Origin: Rhabditophanes sp. KR3021
Lineage: Eukaryota > Nematoda > Chromadorea > Rhabditida > Alloionematidae
DNA length: 64,000 nucleotides
Direction of reading: 5' to 3'
Assembly: GCA_963281155.1 (NCBI GenBank)
Contig: CAUJLY010000003.1
Coordinates: 1,674,001 to 1,738,000, forward strand
Made by a program: the position numbers and the translations under genes. Of the stretch, positions 1 to 11,773 are shown piece after piece. The first letter of the stretch is position 1. Every line of letters begins with the position of its first letter. The notes beneath the pieces were generated by a model. The model was not told where the DNA came from, did no database searches, and was given only the letters and a program-made list of their open reading frames with translations.

Positions 1-1191
1 ATACTTTTCATTATCAATAAAAAAGGGATATTCACATAAACAGTTAATGTCATAAAAAAGTATTAATTCTTGATGAGTTTGTTACACTTTTAATAGGTAT
101 ATAGAACAACGCCTAACTACTTATTAAATTGAAACAATTTGTTAAGAGCAAGATCTTTTTTAATAATTAAGGTTAAGATGTAAGCAGCTACCCACAAACA
201 AATTGTTTATTTAAAAGCAAATGCAACAATTAATTGAATAATTAATTAAATCATATCCGCAAAGAAGTTCTTCGATCTAATTCAACAAAAAGGGATATAA
301 TATGTGTTATATTATAACGATATTCCGCTAGTATTTGGCGAGTGTTGATCGAATTATATCATTTTAAGACATTAGATAACAACTTTTCTTATGCACTTTT
401 CTTTGATTCGACTAATTTGTAGTTTCAAACTAGACACAAGTACATTTGATTGTCTTTAAGTTATTAGTTTTTACCTCCACTTCGTAACAATTCGTTAGTT
501 TTTAATGGTCATCAGCTTTGTATACACTTTCTAAGGTTTCTAATCTTTAATTTGTAAATTTGAATCTTCCTTTACACATGATAGTCCTCAGCCAAAGATA
601 AAAATAAAAAATTTTATCCATGTCAAATCAAAAATTGAATTGTGTTAAAATTGTAGCGACATTCACTAAATATAGAAAACGATGACATATTCATGCATTG
701 AATTAGCTCTGATAATGTCTGTGATTAAAACAACTACCAAAAGGATCCTCTTTTCATGAACAAAAAAGGGGATAAAAAACCTAGCCTGCTAATCCTCAAT
801 TTGTTAATTGCTTTTGATTTTTAATACTTAATTTATTTTAAATAAAATCAAAACTCACTAATGTACCCTAATACGATTAAATTTTGGGAAGATATTTGTG
901 TCCTGGATTTTTAGTTAATAAGAATGGGATGTCTGAGTAGAACTTTAGTTTGTATATGGAATGATGATGCTTGTTTAATGATCTTTTAAGCTTATAATTG
1001 TCAGGCATGAAACATTTGATAATACGCAACCTAGAAGAAGCATACCTGTTTTGGAACAGAATGCACCGATCTGATTTAAAACTAATCTTTTTATATTAAT
1101 TTTTTTTATTACTGCACCTTTTTATTAACCTTTTTTGCTCTTTTGTGTCCATCCTTTTTTACCCGTACCAATTTAATTGTTGTTTTTGCAG
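1..1191. other. AT-rich non-coding flank upstream of the C2H2 gene
   Basis: No open frame of useful length and no RNA gene is visible. The stretch ends in a strong acceptor (T-rich tract then GCAG at about 1188-1191) that opens the first coding exon of the next gene, so part of it may be intron or 5' leader. Confidence 0.5.
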
Positions 1192-2485
1192 GATTTGGAT
1201 ATGATAGCAGGTCTAATTGCTAAAGACTCAATTTTTTGCAGCAAATCAAAGATTGTAGAAGATCAAAATAGAAACGAAGCTACTGCTGCTGCTTTTTCCT
1301 CGCATTTTATGAACGCTGCTGGTCTAGCTTCTCTTGCCGTTAATTCGAATCACCACGTTTCTTCGGCTAATCACAATCAAACTATCATGAATTCAAATGG
1401 AATATACTCTAATGGCAACCATCAATCAACTCACCCGAATATTGGTTATGGCCAGGTTACTGTCCACGTTTCCTCTCATAATAATGGAATGCCATTGTTC
1501 AACGATGCCAATGCGGCTCATTTGATGATGACAGGTTGTTTCCCTTCTTCCACATCTTCCGGCCCTACGACTCCACATTCTTCGCACTCCCCAATGGCCG
1601 TTGATGGGACCATGAATCCACTTCTCCACAACCAACACCATCTCCAACAACAAGGTAATACCACGCCATTAAATAATTAACCCCTCCAGCTTACTTTTCA
1701 GACCATCTAAATGGCATTTCAAGTCTTCTTAATCCCCAAATTAAGACAGAACAGCCCTTTGATGTGTCTGTTTCAGGTATCATTAGCAACATGAATCAAT
1801 TTAATGGTCATTTAGGGTTGCCACCACACTCACTCGGATCTTTTTCACAATTGCCATTCCCAGCTCCAAATAATACCACTTCTCTCTTTCAACAGATGGT
1901 TCACCCACACCAAGGTTCTTTCATGAGTCAACCTCCTTTCTCAGCACTTCAAAATGAAAATAATATGGTAGGAAGTGTAAAGACTCCTGGGCGTAGAGCA
2001 CGTGGAAACGGAGACGGACAAGTTAAATGTCGTTTTTGCCCAAAGAAATTTCCTAATAATGAGGTCTTGAGAACTCATATGAATGATTGTAGAAGCTTAC
2101 GTCTCCACGAATGTAGAGAATGTGGGAAGAGATTTAAGGCGAGAGGTGGGCTTCAACAACACAACAGAATTCATGTCCAGGACAGGCCTTACGTTTGCCG
2201 TTTCTGTCCGAAACGTTTCAATCAAAAAAGTCACGTCGATCAGCATGAAAGGTAAGTACTGTTAAATTTAAAAAGATAAGTGCGAAATGCCTTTACAAAA
2301 AACATACCTTTGTTGCGATTTACAAATAAAAACAATAATATTATGGATAACATTCCAGAATCCACACCAACAGCAAACCTTTCCAATGCCAATATTGCGG
2401 CCGCACCTTCCGTCAACGATCCCAACAACTTGGCCATGAAAATTGTTGCCGAAATACTAGGTCCGAAATTTCTCCCGCAAAATAG
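1192..2485 (+). CDS. C2H2-type zinc-finger transcription factor (unassigned subfamily)
   Basis: Three exons: 1192-1654 (first ATG 1201), 1702-2251 and 2359-2485. The phases agree and give about 376 aa. The N-terminal half is low complexity (Asn, His, Ser, Gln) with an IKTEQP stretch that fits a sumoylation consensus. Four zinc fingers follow at roughly residues 237-355. Fingers 2 (CRECGKRF..HNRIH) and 3 (CRFCPKRF..HERIH) are canonical C2H2. Finger 1 (CRFCPKKF, ending HMNDC) and finger 4 (CQYCGRTF, ending GHENC) have Cys in place of the last His. The protein stops 14 residues after finger 4. It should be a nuclear DNA-binding regulator; no named orthologue is recognised. An acceptor lies nine bases before ATG 1201, so either an upstream exon or a spliced leader is possible. 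Confidence 0.8.
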
Positions 2486-4561
2486 AAGAGTCAAGGCGTG
2501 TGAATATTGGAGTGCTCCGAAAAATAGAGCCACTGGAAAAGTTCCTAATCAAGCCGCATAAGCCAATTAATTTTCAACGTGATTTGCAGTTAAAGCATTG
2601 TTGATGTTGTTTTCTGTAAATAAATGTCCCTTTATACCCAAATTTCTTTGTAAAGAAGCATGATCTGAAATGAATAAAATCAATTTAAAGTATTATTAAT
2701 GTATCATTTTTATCTTCAAGTCTGTGCCAGTTGACAAAAGGCCCAGTAACAACCCAGTCTTCCAAATATCCCAACACTCAATTATTTTAGGTTAAATAAA
2801 ACTGTTTAAGTGAACTTCAATAATAAAACATATAAACAAGTTCATCCTCAGCTTAGACCATTTAAATATACAAAAAACAATTAAATTTAATGCATCCAAA
2901 GCTATTTTCTAAGGCTATGTTATTAAGCTACAATTTAAGCCTATATAAAGTACATTTATGCTAGATTTTCGTTATTAAATTTAATAGGTTGTACATTTTT
3001 TAATAAACTTTTCTAAAGATATTAAGAATTCTCATGCCCAATTCCAGTTTTTCCAAAAAACAAACTTAAAAAGATAGTTGATTCGGAAGATAATTATCAA
3101 GTACTGAGTCCCACCGCAAGATCGCTAACATAGACCAAAACAGTTTAATATCTACAAATTTGGCAATTTGTAAAATAATATTTAATTTGATGATTAATCA
3201 CTTAGGTCGGAATGTGTGAATAGAGATACTTAAGTTTATTTCAAATTGCTTGTTATGTGTGAGAAATTGTTTTTTTGCTTGAACGTTCGAATTTAACAGT
3301 TCTATTGAAGGTTTCTTTGAGATCATACCGTTTAATTAGTAATTTATTTTAGAAAAGACTTCTTTACCCCGATTTAACTATTAGAATACACAAATAAATT
3401 GTTAAGTTATTCTGATAATCGACCTCACCCACCTGTGTTGTCTTTTGTGAAGAAATCTACCAATGCTCTAACTTAGAATATTGAAAGCTCCAATAGATCT
3501 CAGATGTACGACTGTAATGGAGAAGCTGCCTCAAGGACTTATCCTCTTAATAGTAATGTACTTGCGTATGTCTTTCAAGAATGATTTGTTGAATGGAGGA
3601 AACTTGGCTAAGATTCGGTCGAATGAAATAGCGAAGCAGCTTTATTGTAGTTATTATATGTTTTTGATTTAATTGAAATAAAAATTATATTTTAAAGATT
3701 CCCTTTTATGAAGATGTAGATAGATTTTTCAAAAACGAACAAATGTCAATCAAGTATATCAGGACCAAACTTTATTTAAAGTAATAAAAGAGCTGGAAAA
3801 AATATATGCGTGTCTTTATCAAGCCATCACTTTTCTCATTTGATACAAATTTTGTGTTTTAAAAAATAAAGTTATTTGTGATGTGGATCGTAAAATGGAG
3901 TGTTGAATGAGATCATACCGTACGAGAGGTTAATCAACTTCTTAGGAATAAATAAAACGTGCATTGGGCAAATCAACAACTTATGCCAAATTTGAGATTT
4001 ACTTTAGTTGGCTCAAGCCATTTACATACTACTTTATATTATATTTGTTGTTACAAATTTCCTTTATGTACCGGAATGTTATTGAAGAAAAATCAAAATA
4101 ATATAAAAGTCATCTGCGTTGCGTGTTCAATGCATAAACTAATACACACATATTTTTTAAATACTTACTAAGAAATGCTTACTCCTTTAGTTGCATTTAC
4201 ACCATTTTTTGACTTGAACCACACATATTACAAAGTGTCATTTTATTGACATCGATCTTTGCCAAAATTCAAAGTATATTCGGGTTTAACTTTTAATCAT
4301 CCTTATTGCAAGGTGTTTGAATCACATCGCCACACCATTTCATTGTCATTAGTCGACGTATAGCGCCTTACTTGAAAGTTCCCTTTGTGCTTTTCAGTTT
4401 AATTAGAACACAATTTTTAAAAGTAGTGTGTGTCTTTTTGTTTTTTTATCTTGAACTTTATTATACTTTTTCATAATTGTATATATACATTTATATATAC
4501 TTGGCCTTATCAAGCTAATAGTGAAGGCAAGGAGTTGTTTTTTGGAACACAGAACAAGAAA
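2486..4561. other. Intergenic region between the C2H2 and GATA genes
   Basis: About 2 kb, AT-rich. Short open frames at 3481-3672 and 3959-4171 have no recognisable content and no neighbouring exons in phase. A hydrophobic in-frame extension upstream of the GATA start (from 4430) looks like chance. Nothing else is seen. Confidence 0.5.
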
Positions 4562-5477
4562 ATGAATGTGGAGACTGTCATTTATAATCGGGTGCCCAGG
4601 AAATATGACATGGGTGGCTCAGAGGATGTTTCTTATCAGAAGTCATCGTCCAATGCTATGTATCGTAGTGGGAGGAACGTAAGAACGGTTTCACCTCAAG
4701 AAGCCGTGCATTTCACTACTTTTGACTATCGAAGTCATTGCAACCGTCAATCAGGAGATTTGATGTATTGTCAACAAATGCCAGGCAGACAAGTGGGACC
4801 TTCTACCTCTGTTTTGCCCAGTTATTATCCTTCCCAAGATTATCATCACTATGGTCACAACAATAATGTGCCATCTACTTATTCTGGCGGCCAACATTTT
4901 ATGAATTCAAGTAGCTACAGCAACACTCCTTCTCCGAAATCACCGATTACAGGTGAGACGTACTACCCTCAATATTACTTGCCATCAGTCTATCCTTGTA
5001 CGAGTCATCTCCCCCCACCATCGTCTACCACCGCGACAGGAGTCAAAGTTCGAGGAACGAAAGTCTGTAAAAAGGTATGTCATAAATAATTAATTGTTGT
5101 TATGATAAATACTAAATCATTTCTAGCCCCCAATGCACCTAAATTCAACGTGTGTAACTTGTGGCACGGCAGAAACGACTCTATGGAGACGAGACAGAAA
5201 CGGACTGGCAGAATGTAACCCTTGCAATCTGTACTTCAGGACTCACAAAGTTAACCGCCCTTCTAGACTATTTCGAAAAGGAAGACCAAAAAAGAGACAA
5301 GGTAAAGAAAAGAAAGAGTCAAAAGTCGAGACTCTAAATGGGAATGTTCCATACTGGGAAAGTCCTCAAAGCGTCGCAAGCCTAGAAAGCATCCCACCAA
5401 CTCAGCCAGTTCAACAATACGAAATGTATGATTATTTTCCCTACAACCATCATTATCCTATTTACCAACAGCATTAA
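4562..5477 (+). CDS. Single-finger GATA-type transcription factor
   Basis: Two exons, 4562-5074 and 5127-5477, join in phase to give 287 aa. The N-terminal 170 residues are Ser/Tyr/Pro-rich. The second exon carries one GATA finger with exact C-x2-C-x17-C-x2-C spacing (CVTC ... CNPC, about residues 181-205), followed by a basic tail (RPKKRQGKEKK) that should contact DNA. The usual CNACGLYY loop is changed to CNPCNLYF. Single, divergent fingers of this kind are typical of nematode endoderm factors of the END/ELT group. A role in gut or epidermal specification is inferred from the family only. The start was chosen at MNVETVIYN because the upstream in-frame extension is hydrophobic and of biased composition. 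Confidence 0.85.
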
Positions 5478-6145
5478 GAGTTCCCAAAATAGGTGTTTCT
5501 TTTACTAATATCCCCTGTATCTTTGCTATCATTAACACTTTTATTTAGTCTTTGTAATTAATATATATCAATTATTAACGTCTTATGACTATTTTAATAA
5601 AATATCTTATTTGAAAAAATGTAGTTGTTGTTGGTGTGCTTTGTATGTTAAAGCTCCTTATCAGGTAATGTGCATAATTATATTGGTGGACCTAGTCAAA
5701 GGGAGATGGGTAAAGCATTTGGCCTAAACATTTGATTTAATGATAAGGATTTTGGGTGGTCTAAATTGACAAAAGTACGCTTGCACTTTCACTAGAGTAC
5801 CCCGGTTTAATGATATTCTATTTTTTAATGCAAACTGTACTGATTAATTACATGTCTAATTTTTCCCAAAATATATGCATTGCTTTATCAAGGTAAAATA
5901 AAATGTTTGTAATAAAATTATTATTAGTTTTGATGGTTTAAAAAAATAACACATAATCATTAATGAAATCACAAATAGAAGGTCTTTTCGTTGAAAGAAA
6001 TTAAATTTGAATGGGGCGATTTAATTATAGAATAGGGTGGTAATAAAAATCATTTTTTAAATTCAAATTTTAAGTAGACAAATAGACGTGCAAGAGATGG
6101 TTGGAGTGGCCGTTACATTTATTTGTTTTGTTGATTTTCAAGAAA
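5478..6145. other. Intergenic spacer, 3' of GATA gene
   Basis: AT-rich, no open frame or RNA gene seen. An acceptor-like TTTTCAAG lies immediately before the AAA-ATG of the next gene. Confidence 0.45.
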
Positions 6146-7704
6146 ATGACTGTTGATGCGAATACTACTGTGAAGCCTGGGTGTGAGGACGGTTCAAAAG
6201 GTTGGGGATTTATAATTGCGCTGGTGATTAGTTTGGCTCTGATTGGTGGAAGTGTCTTTTATTGTTGGTGTAAGACAAAACAACCTGTTAACAAGAAGGA
6301 TCCTTTCACTGCTACCGAGGTCAAGGATGAGAAAAATAAGAAGTCCAAGAAAACTAAGAAGACTAAACCTGGAAATAGCCATTGGACTAAAGATGTTACT
6401 TTGGACCATCTAGGACAACGGGTAAGTGCTGCCGCTTTTATGAATATTACGAATTTGATTTTCAGGAGAAAGGAAAATCTCCCAAAACAGACAAGTCGGT
6501 TACTAAACACAATGTCAGTTCAATCATTCCATCTTCGATAGATAATGCAGTAACAAGCCAAGTATTACCACTTGTTTACATCAAAGAAATTGATAAGGCA
6601 AAGATTGAAGGTAATACAGTAACTTTGGCTAATGGACCAAGTTTAGTTGCTGGAAGAGGTTCAGGTGATTGTTTGCCTACTCTAGCTGATGTCAAAGAAG
6701 ATGAGAAACCAAAGGTCCAAGAAAATACACAAAAGATCACAAAAAATAAACCCAATGTCGTGGTTGATGGTAAGAAGAGTGTCCTCAAAAGTCCAGCGGA
6801 GGAAGTCTATTTTTCTTGTTCATCTGACTTTGTTGATGATTCTGTTGGAAGTTCCGTAGATTCATCTATTCCTCTAAATGATGATGAATTTATGAGATTG
6901 GTTGTTCCGCCAATGCATACTGAAATTATAACTAAAAGTTCTGCTTTCAAGAAAAATGTCGGTACTAAGAAAGCTGGAAAGCTCACGGGTAGAAGTTATT
7001 ATGAGTCTACCTCGAAATCAACTGCTCCTTCTATTCCTAAGTTGCATAAGAAGAAGGCTCCAGCAAAGGCTGCTGTTCCTCAATCTTCGTACATTAAACA
7101 ACTTCTGGAAAAGGATAAAATGGAAGAGACTAGTGGAAATTCAAAGATTAGTTTAAATGAAGTTTCAAAGACGAGTTTAGCAGAAGGTTCAAAGGATATT
7201 GCCGCTGCTCCCCAAACTTTTTTGCCTGGTTATCGAGGATTCGGCGAAAACAATTATGATGTTGAGAACCAGGGAAGTTATTATGGGGATAATAAGTCAA
7301 ATGTTACAAATCAGGGAAATGCCTTTAATCAAACTTTTATTCAAGTAACTTCTGAATGTCCAGCTCGTCAGGATTCTTTCTTTGCCACAAATGCCCAAAA
7401 TACCCACCATCAAGTCAGGAGAAACATTTTTTCCAAGTCTAGTCAATCAATTTATGGAGCATCTTTCTTTGGTCCTGCTAAAGTCATGCCACCACCACTT
7501 CTAAACATTGCCACTCTCCCAGGCCTTCGCCACAAACCCCTAAAAATGTCCCAAAACAGTCATGCAAAAAAGATCGTTGTAAAGAATGCGATTCCGTATG
7601 TTGTCAGGCAAACAATAATGCAAACCAGACAAAATAATGGAGATAGATTTGAAGTGATCGACGACATGCATTCATCCACCACATATATTAGCAAATTTGT
7701 TTAA
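6146..7704 (+). CDS. Unrecognised single-pass membrane protein with Lys/Ser-rich tail
   Basis: Exons 6146-6421 and 6466-7704 join in phase to give 504 aa. The start is followed by a short hydrophilic segment (MTVDANTTVKPGCEDGSKG), then one hydrophobic span (WGFIIALVISLALIGGSVFY, about residues 20-39) and a CWCK motif that could be palmitoylated. The rest is a long polar, Lys- and Ser-rich region with repeated SKD/EVSK segments and no recognisable fold. A type III (N-out) or tail-in-cytosol topology is inferred. No family is recognised. The gene ends about 100 bp from the 3' end of the convergent PIGK gene. Confidence 0.65.
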
Positions 7705-7803
7705 TTTATTGTGTTATTTATGACAACTAATAAAAACGTAGAGATAAATTTGTTAAACGATCTTTTGTACATTAATTTATTAAACAATACTTTGCACACT
7801 AAA

Positions 7804-8818
7804 TTAATCAAACCAATGATCTTCAATAATCATTTCATCGGTAAAGCTGGTGAATATTTTCTTTGATCCAAAAAAATCAGTTGCTTTTACTCTGGTAATG
7901 TCTTTTTCGTATAAATCTGTCCTTACTCCGACATGTGACATACATTGTTCGAAGGAACAAGCTTCGAAGAAATCATTCATCGTTGCATTTCCTTCCAGAT
8001 TCGTTACTTTTTCTTTTAGGAATAAACTTATGTAATGTGCATATCTATCAACAACATAAACTCCGATTTGATGATCTACGCTATGCGAGTACGATTCTTC
8101 GTCAGTTAAAGAAGAAGACGTTGCCAAAACATTGGGTGTATTTATCTTTGAATAAAGCGAAGCTGCATGACAGGTATCTGAGATAACAAGTAATTCATTG
8201 AATTTTCGCTTTTGATACATTGTTTCTATGGCATCAGCTAGATCTTGGGAGGTGAGTTCTTCGTTGTCTTGGAATTTTATAAAGTCGACTCCCCCGTGGC
8301 CAGTTAGGTAGATCATGACGTTTGATTGATGGTCAGATAGCAGCCTTTTATTTCTCGGTAAAGAGGGATTGACTCGGCCTGTTAAAAGTCTTACGAAGTT
8401 TAGGACTGTAACATCGTAATCTTTGTAGTCTACTTCTACGTCGGAAGTGTATAAATTGACGTTGCTTTGAGCTTGACCGAAAACTTTGCCTAAATTATTA
8501 ATTATTACAAATATGAGTCATTAGTTAACCACCTGCATATGGATTCCGTGAATTACATGGAATATTATCAGCCATCATCAAAATAATATTAGAATCAGGT
8601 ATTCCTAATTTCTTTACTTTGTCATAAATGAGCAAAACATTAGCTGCGTGTCTATAATTTTGCCAGAATCTCGAATTATCTACTAGAATAGCCCAATTAT
8701 TAGAATGAGTGGGTGTTTCGAAGAATTTTTCTATTTTTAAGACTATGTCATTGTCTTGGTATGTCAGGCTGATTAGGATGGAATATATTAGCAATTGGTA
8801 TGCTCGTTTTATTAGCAT
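7804..8818 (-). CDS. GPI-anchor transamidase catalytic subunit (PIGK/GPI8)
   Basis: Exons 8533-8818 and 7804-8489 join in phase to give 323 aa. The protein starts with a signal peptide ([18 protein letters not shown]). The family signature [18 protein letters not shown] follows at about residue 40, then the C13-peptidase catalytic dyad: His in TGHGG and Cys in DTCHAAS. The latter replaces the more usual DTCQGAS. The enzyme cleaves the C-terminal signal of proteins in the ER lumen and transfers them to GPI. The chain ends at EDHWFD, soon after the catalytic domain, without the C-terminal membrane span seen in vertebrate PIGK (about 395 aa), so membrane association would depend on partner subunits. 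The assignment is secure; the shorter C-terminus could also reflect a missed exon, although a stop codon follows in frame. Confidence 0.93.
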
Positions 8819-9165
8819 TCTTATTTTATTAAGCTTGTTTATTTTGCTTGTGTCTTTGGCCCAATGTTGTCGTTGTGGGAAAAGGTGAACATGCTTGAGT
8901 AGATTGATAAGAAATGCAAAAAGAAAGGATTTAACAGAGAAATGAGTAATTGCAACAATTCAATATAAGTTTATTGATATTAAAATTTCCTTCTTATTAA
9001 TTCCGTAATTTAGTTAGTACGTAACAATTTTTTTATTTGTATTTCTCGTAAGGTCTAAGGAAAAAAGATATCAACAATGACTTTGTCACTCCACCATCCC
9101 AACAACAACCAGGTAAATTAATATTTAAAGTTTACTGAAGCGGTTATTATGTGTTGTTCGTAACT

Positions 9166-9372
9166 CTATTTAGTGTCATCTTGTATCATAAAACCATCCA
9201 GTAAAACACAAGCTTGATTGGATGGGAGTTTATCATAATGTTGTATAAAATTAGTATATTCTCCAGTCACGGTGATAAATTGAGAGTTTTCGATAGATGA
9301 AGCTCCTTGAACAGAAATCGCCATTTTTTCTCTTGGATCAGGCCAAACAAAATGAATGTATGTATTATGTTC
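9166..9372 (-). other. Unassigned open frame without start, antisense to kelch region
   Basis: A 69-codon open frame with coding-like composition (for example IHFVWPDPREKMAISVQ and QACVLLDGFMIQDD), bounded by TAA upstream and TAG downstream. It has an internal ATG but no clear upstream exon. No family is recognised. It could be the last exon of a small gene or a relic. Confidence 0.3.
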
Positions 9373-9491
9373 TTATTTGCTTACTTTAGAAAAGTGTTAT
9401 TTCATAACATTCTAAGACATAAAAAGAACACTTTAACATTTACTTTGAGGTAAGCACAAGATAATTGAGCAATTTCTGAATATTGTTACAG

Positions 9492-10173
9492 ATTTACATG
9501 GAAAATGATCATTTCAATAATGTTGGCTACAATATCTTTATGGAGATCTTCGACTATGTAAGTTACTTTTAAATTGTGGAAACTGATAAGTATTTATAAT
9601 TTAGTCTGGATATTCCGTCTATGAAATGGAGAAAAGGTCCAAGCTTACCAGTTAATATTTGTTTGCAATCATCTGTAGTCTTGAATAACTCAGTTTATGG
9701 TATTGGAGGCTCATCTCACGCGGCTTTCAAGTAAATATTATAATTAAGGAACATATTTTGAATATTTATTATTGTAGGTATGATTTGCGAGAAGGTTTAT
9801 GGACAACACTTCCAACGTCAATTATCGGTCTTGATGTGCCGTTTGCCAATACAATAACACGGGTATAATGAAAGCAGGAGGCCAAATAGAAGTATTTGAT
9901 GAGCGTTTCGGAGTAAATATTAACGAGACTAATAGTGGATGTGAAATTTTCGATACAAGAGCCAATTCATGGAGAAGGACCTCTGATTTGCCAATACCTA
10001 TACAAAATGCCAAATGTTGCCAAATTAAAGAGACTGTTGTTTTATTTGGGGGCCAAAATGACGAGGAAATATTGCAGGATATTCATACATACAATATCGC
10101 CGAAGAGACTTGGACCAGAAATGACTCAGAATTATGCAATATTGAAGATCTTCATAGTGTACACTTAATTTAA
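9492..10173 (+). pseudogene. Kelch-repeat gene remnant with frameshift
   Basis: Kelch-type blades are readable in pieces: an exon 9605-9730 (MKWRKGPSLP, VYGIGG), an exon from 9778 (YDLREGLWTTLP), then, in another frame from 9868, CEIFDTRANSWRRTSDLP, VVLFGGQNDEE and IHTYNIAEETW. The first frame ends in TAA at 9866-9868, which overlaps the ATG of the second frame (TAATG). The upstream segment 9492-9557 fits a preceding exon in one phase only. No BTB or BACK domain is visible upstream. Intact kelch proteins form six-bladed propellers, often in cullin ligases; this copy has about three blades and a frame break. An assembly indel rather than decay is possible. Confidence 0.6.
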
Positions 10174-10192
10174 TGTATTAAATTCCTTTCTT

Positions 10193-10798
10193 TTAATGTA
10201 ATAATAGTTGTTTAAATAAAATTTTATAAACATTTGTCTTTTTTATAATGTTATTCACACCTTCTGTTGAATTCATTTTGCAATCACCAGTAAATTCTTG
10301 CCCAATCTTTTCTTTTCTATAATTACTTTTTCTACCGCGTAGAATACAATGAGAGTCAACAATGCAATGAGCTTCATAATTAACATCAAGCTTTTGGTCA
10401 GGTTTCATCTTTGCTATAGCTTTTTCGAATGCATAATCAGTTTCAGTAGAGGTAGGAGTTCTTCCAGAAGTAGATGAACAATCTGATTCATACCAATTTG
10501 AATCAGTTGTAGTTTCTGAAGAAGCAATATTTTGATCAGAAGCGTTGGTAGATTTTTTATCTTGTCTAGTACTAATTTCTTGTTCTTCGGGAACAGCATT
10601 ACATAAGGAACAATAATTTACAGGAAAATACAAAGCAGAATTGAACTTGTTGACATCGTTTCTGGACGGGCTTTTTAGATTTTCTTTTAAATGAACTTGC
10701 CTGATTGAAAATGGATCAGTGTTGAAAGAGTTAGCAAGCTTAGTAATAAACAAGTTTGAAACGTCATTTGTGAAGATCCTCACTTTCAAGGTTGACAC
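10193..10798 (-). CDS. Unrecognised protein, 5' end unresolved
   Basis: A 200-codon open frame, Ser/Thr-rich in the middle (residues about 85-130) with a YCSLCNAVPEE segment. It has no in-frame ATG near its 5' end; the frame stays open back to about 10845 where an acceptor-like ATTAG lies, so an upstream exon is expected but was not found. The 3' end runs into an AT-rich stretch close to the 3' end of the kelch remnant. No domain is recognised. Confidence 0.45.
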   Translation of the reverse strand: MSTLKVRIFTNDVSNLFITKLANSFNTDPFSIRQVHLKENLKSPSRNDVNKFNSALYFPVNYCSLCNAVPEEQEISTRQDKKSTNASDQNIASSETTTDSNWYESDCSSTSGRTPTSTETDYAFEKAIAKMKPDQKLDVNYEAHCIVDSHCILRGRKSNYRKEKIGQEFTGDCKMNSTEGVNNIIKKTNVYKILFKQLLLH

Positions 10799-10849
10799 AA
10801 ATAAACAAAAGACAGGCTTAGACCGAATTAATCCAGTGTTTTCCTAATT

Positions 10850-11773
10850 CTTAATACTTTTTGTTAATTGGCATACATTTATATTTACAAATTGCTTTCT
10901 TTGCAATAAGTTTGATACGTACTGAATTGTTTGATTTGCAAACTCAGTGAATGTACGAAAATTAGTATATTCTATATTTAGAATTTGAATATTATTTATG
11001 CATATTTTGCTTGAATTATTGTAATTATAATATGTGGCATTTTACTATTATGTCATTTATCTAAGACCCAATCACGACCTTTATTTATTTATTACTTCAC
11101 CTATTTTAATTATCTACTTTATTTTAGCTTAGCTCTTTTCAGCTCTCATCTCTAAATGGTAAGTAGTTTATATATTATTATTGGCATTAGGTGGCCACGG
11201 TTTTTACAGATAAAACAAATCTCTTAAAAGACCTTACGCGTAACCCCTACTAGAAGTATATTCAGGCCTTAGAACCAGTGTCTATCACTTTTTTACTATT
11301 CATATAAATGGTTTTTGCTAGTATATGTTCAAATATTTTAATTTGTGTAGCAAACTAAGGTTTGCGATTTTGTTGGAATTCCTACAGTTAATCAGCTAGA
11401 CACCAAAACTGCATCAGTAAAATATAAGATGAATTTGTTGCCGAATTTGAATAAGCATCTATGATGAAATTAAAAAATAATCTACACATCTTGAAGTTAC
11501 AGCAAATTAGTAAGAATATAAAGATTTTGAAAATGAATCTATGAAAAGTTGAAAAACATTAGCGGAAATTTCACTCAACAAATTTGATTTCTAAAAGTCA
11601 CACAATGAAAACGGTTAAATTGACTACTCAACACATTATATGTTTTTATAGAATACGAAGCCCATACTTATCATCATTTTAGTTAATGATGTTTCGATTT
11701 ACAAAATACATATTTAAACAGATTTAATAATTCAACACAATACTGTCATCTTTATATGGAAACAATTTTTATA
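10850..11773. other. AT-rich spacer without genes
   Basis: No open frame of interest and no tRNA-like pattern seen between the unknown gene and the 3' end of the ICA69 homologue. Confidence 0.4.

Noticed and set aside
4430..4561. In-frame upstream extension of the GATA gene to 4430
   Set aside because: Hydrophobic, Phe/Ile-rich and AT-driven; it has no counterpart in GATA factors and is best read as untranslated leader or intron.
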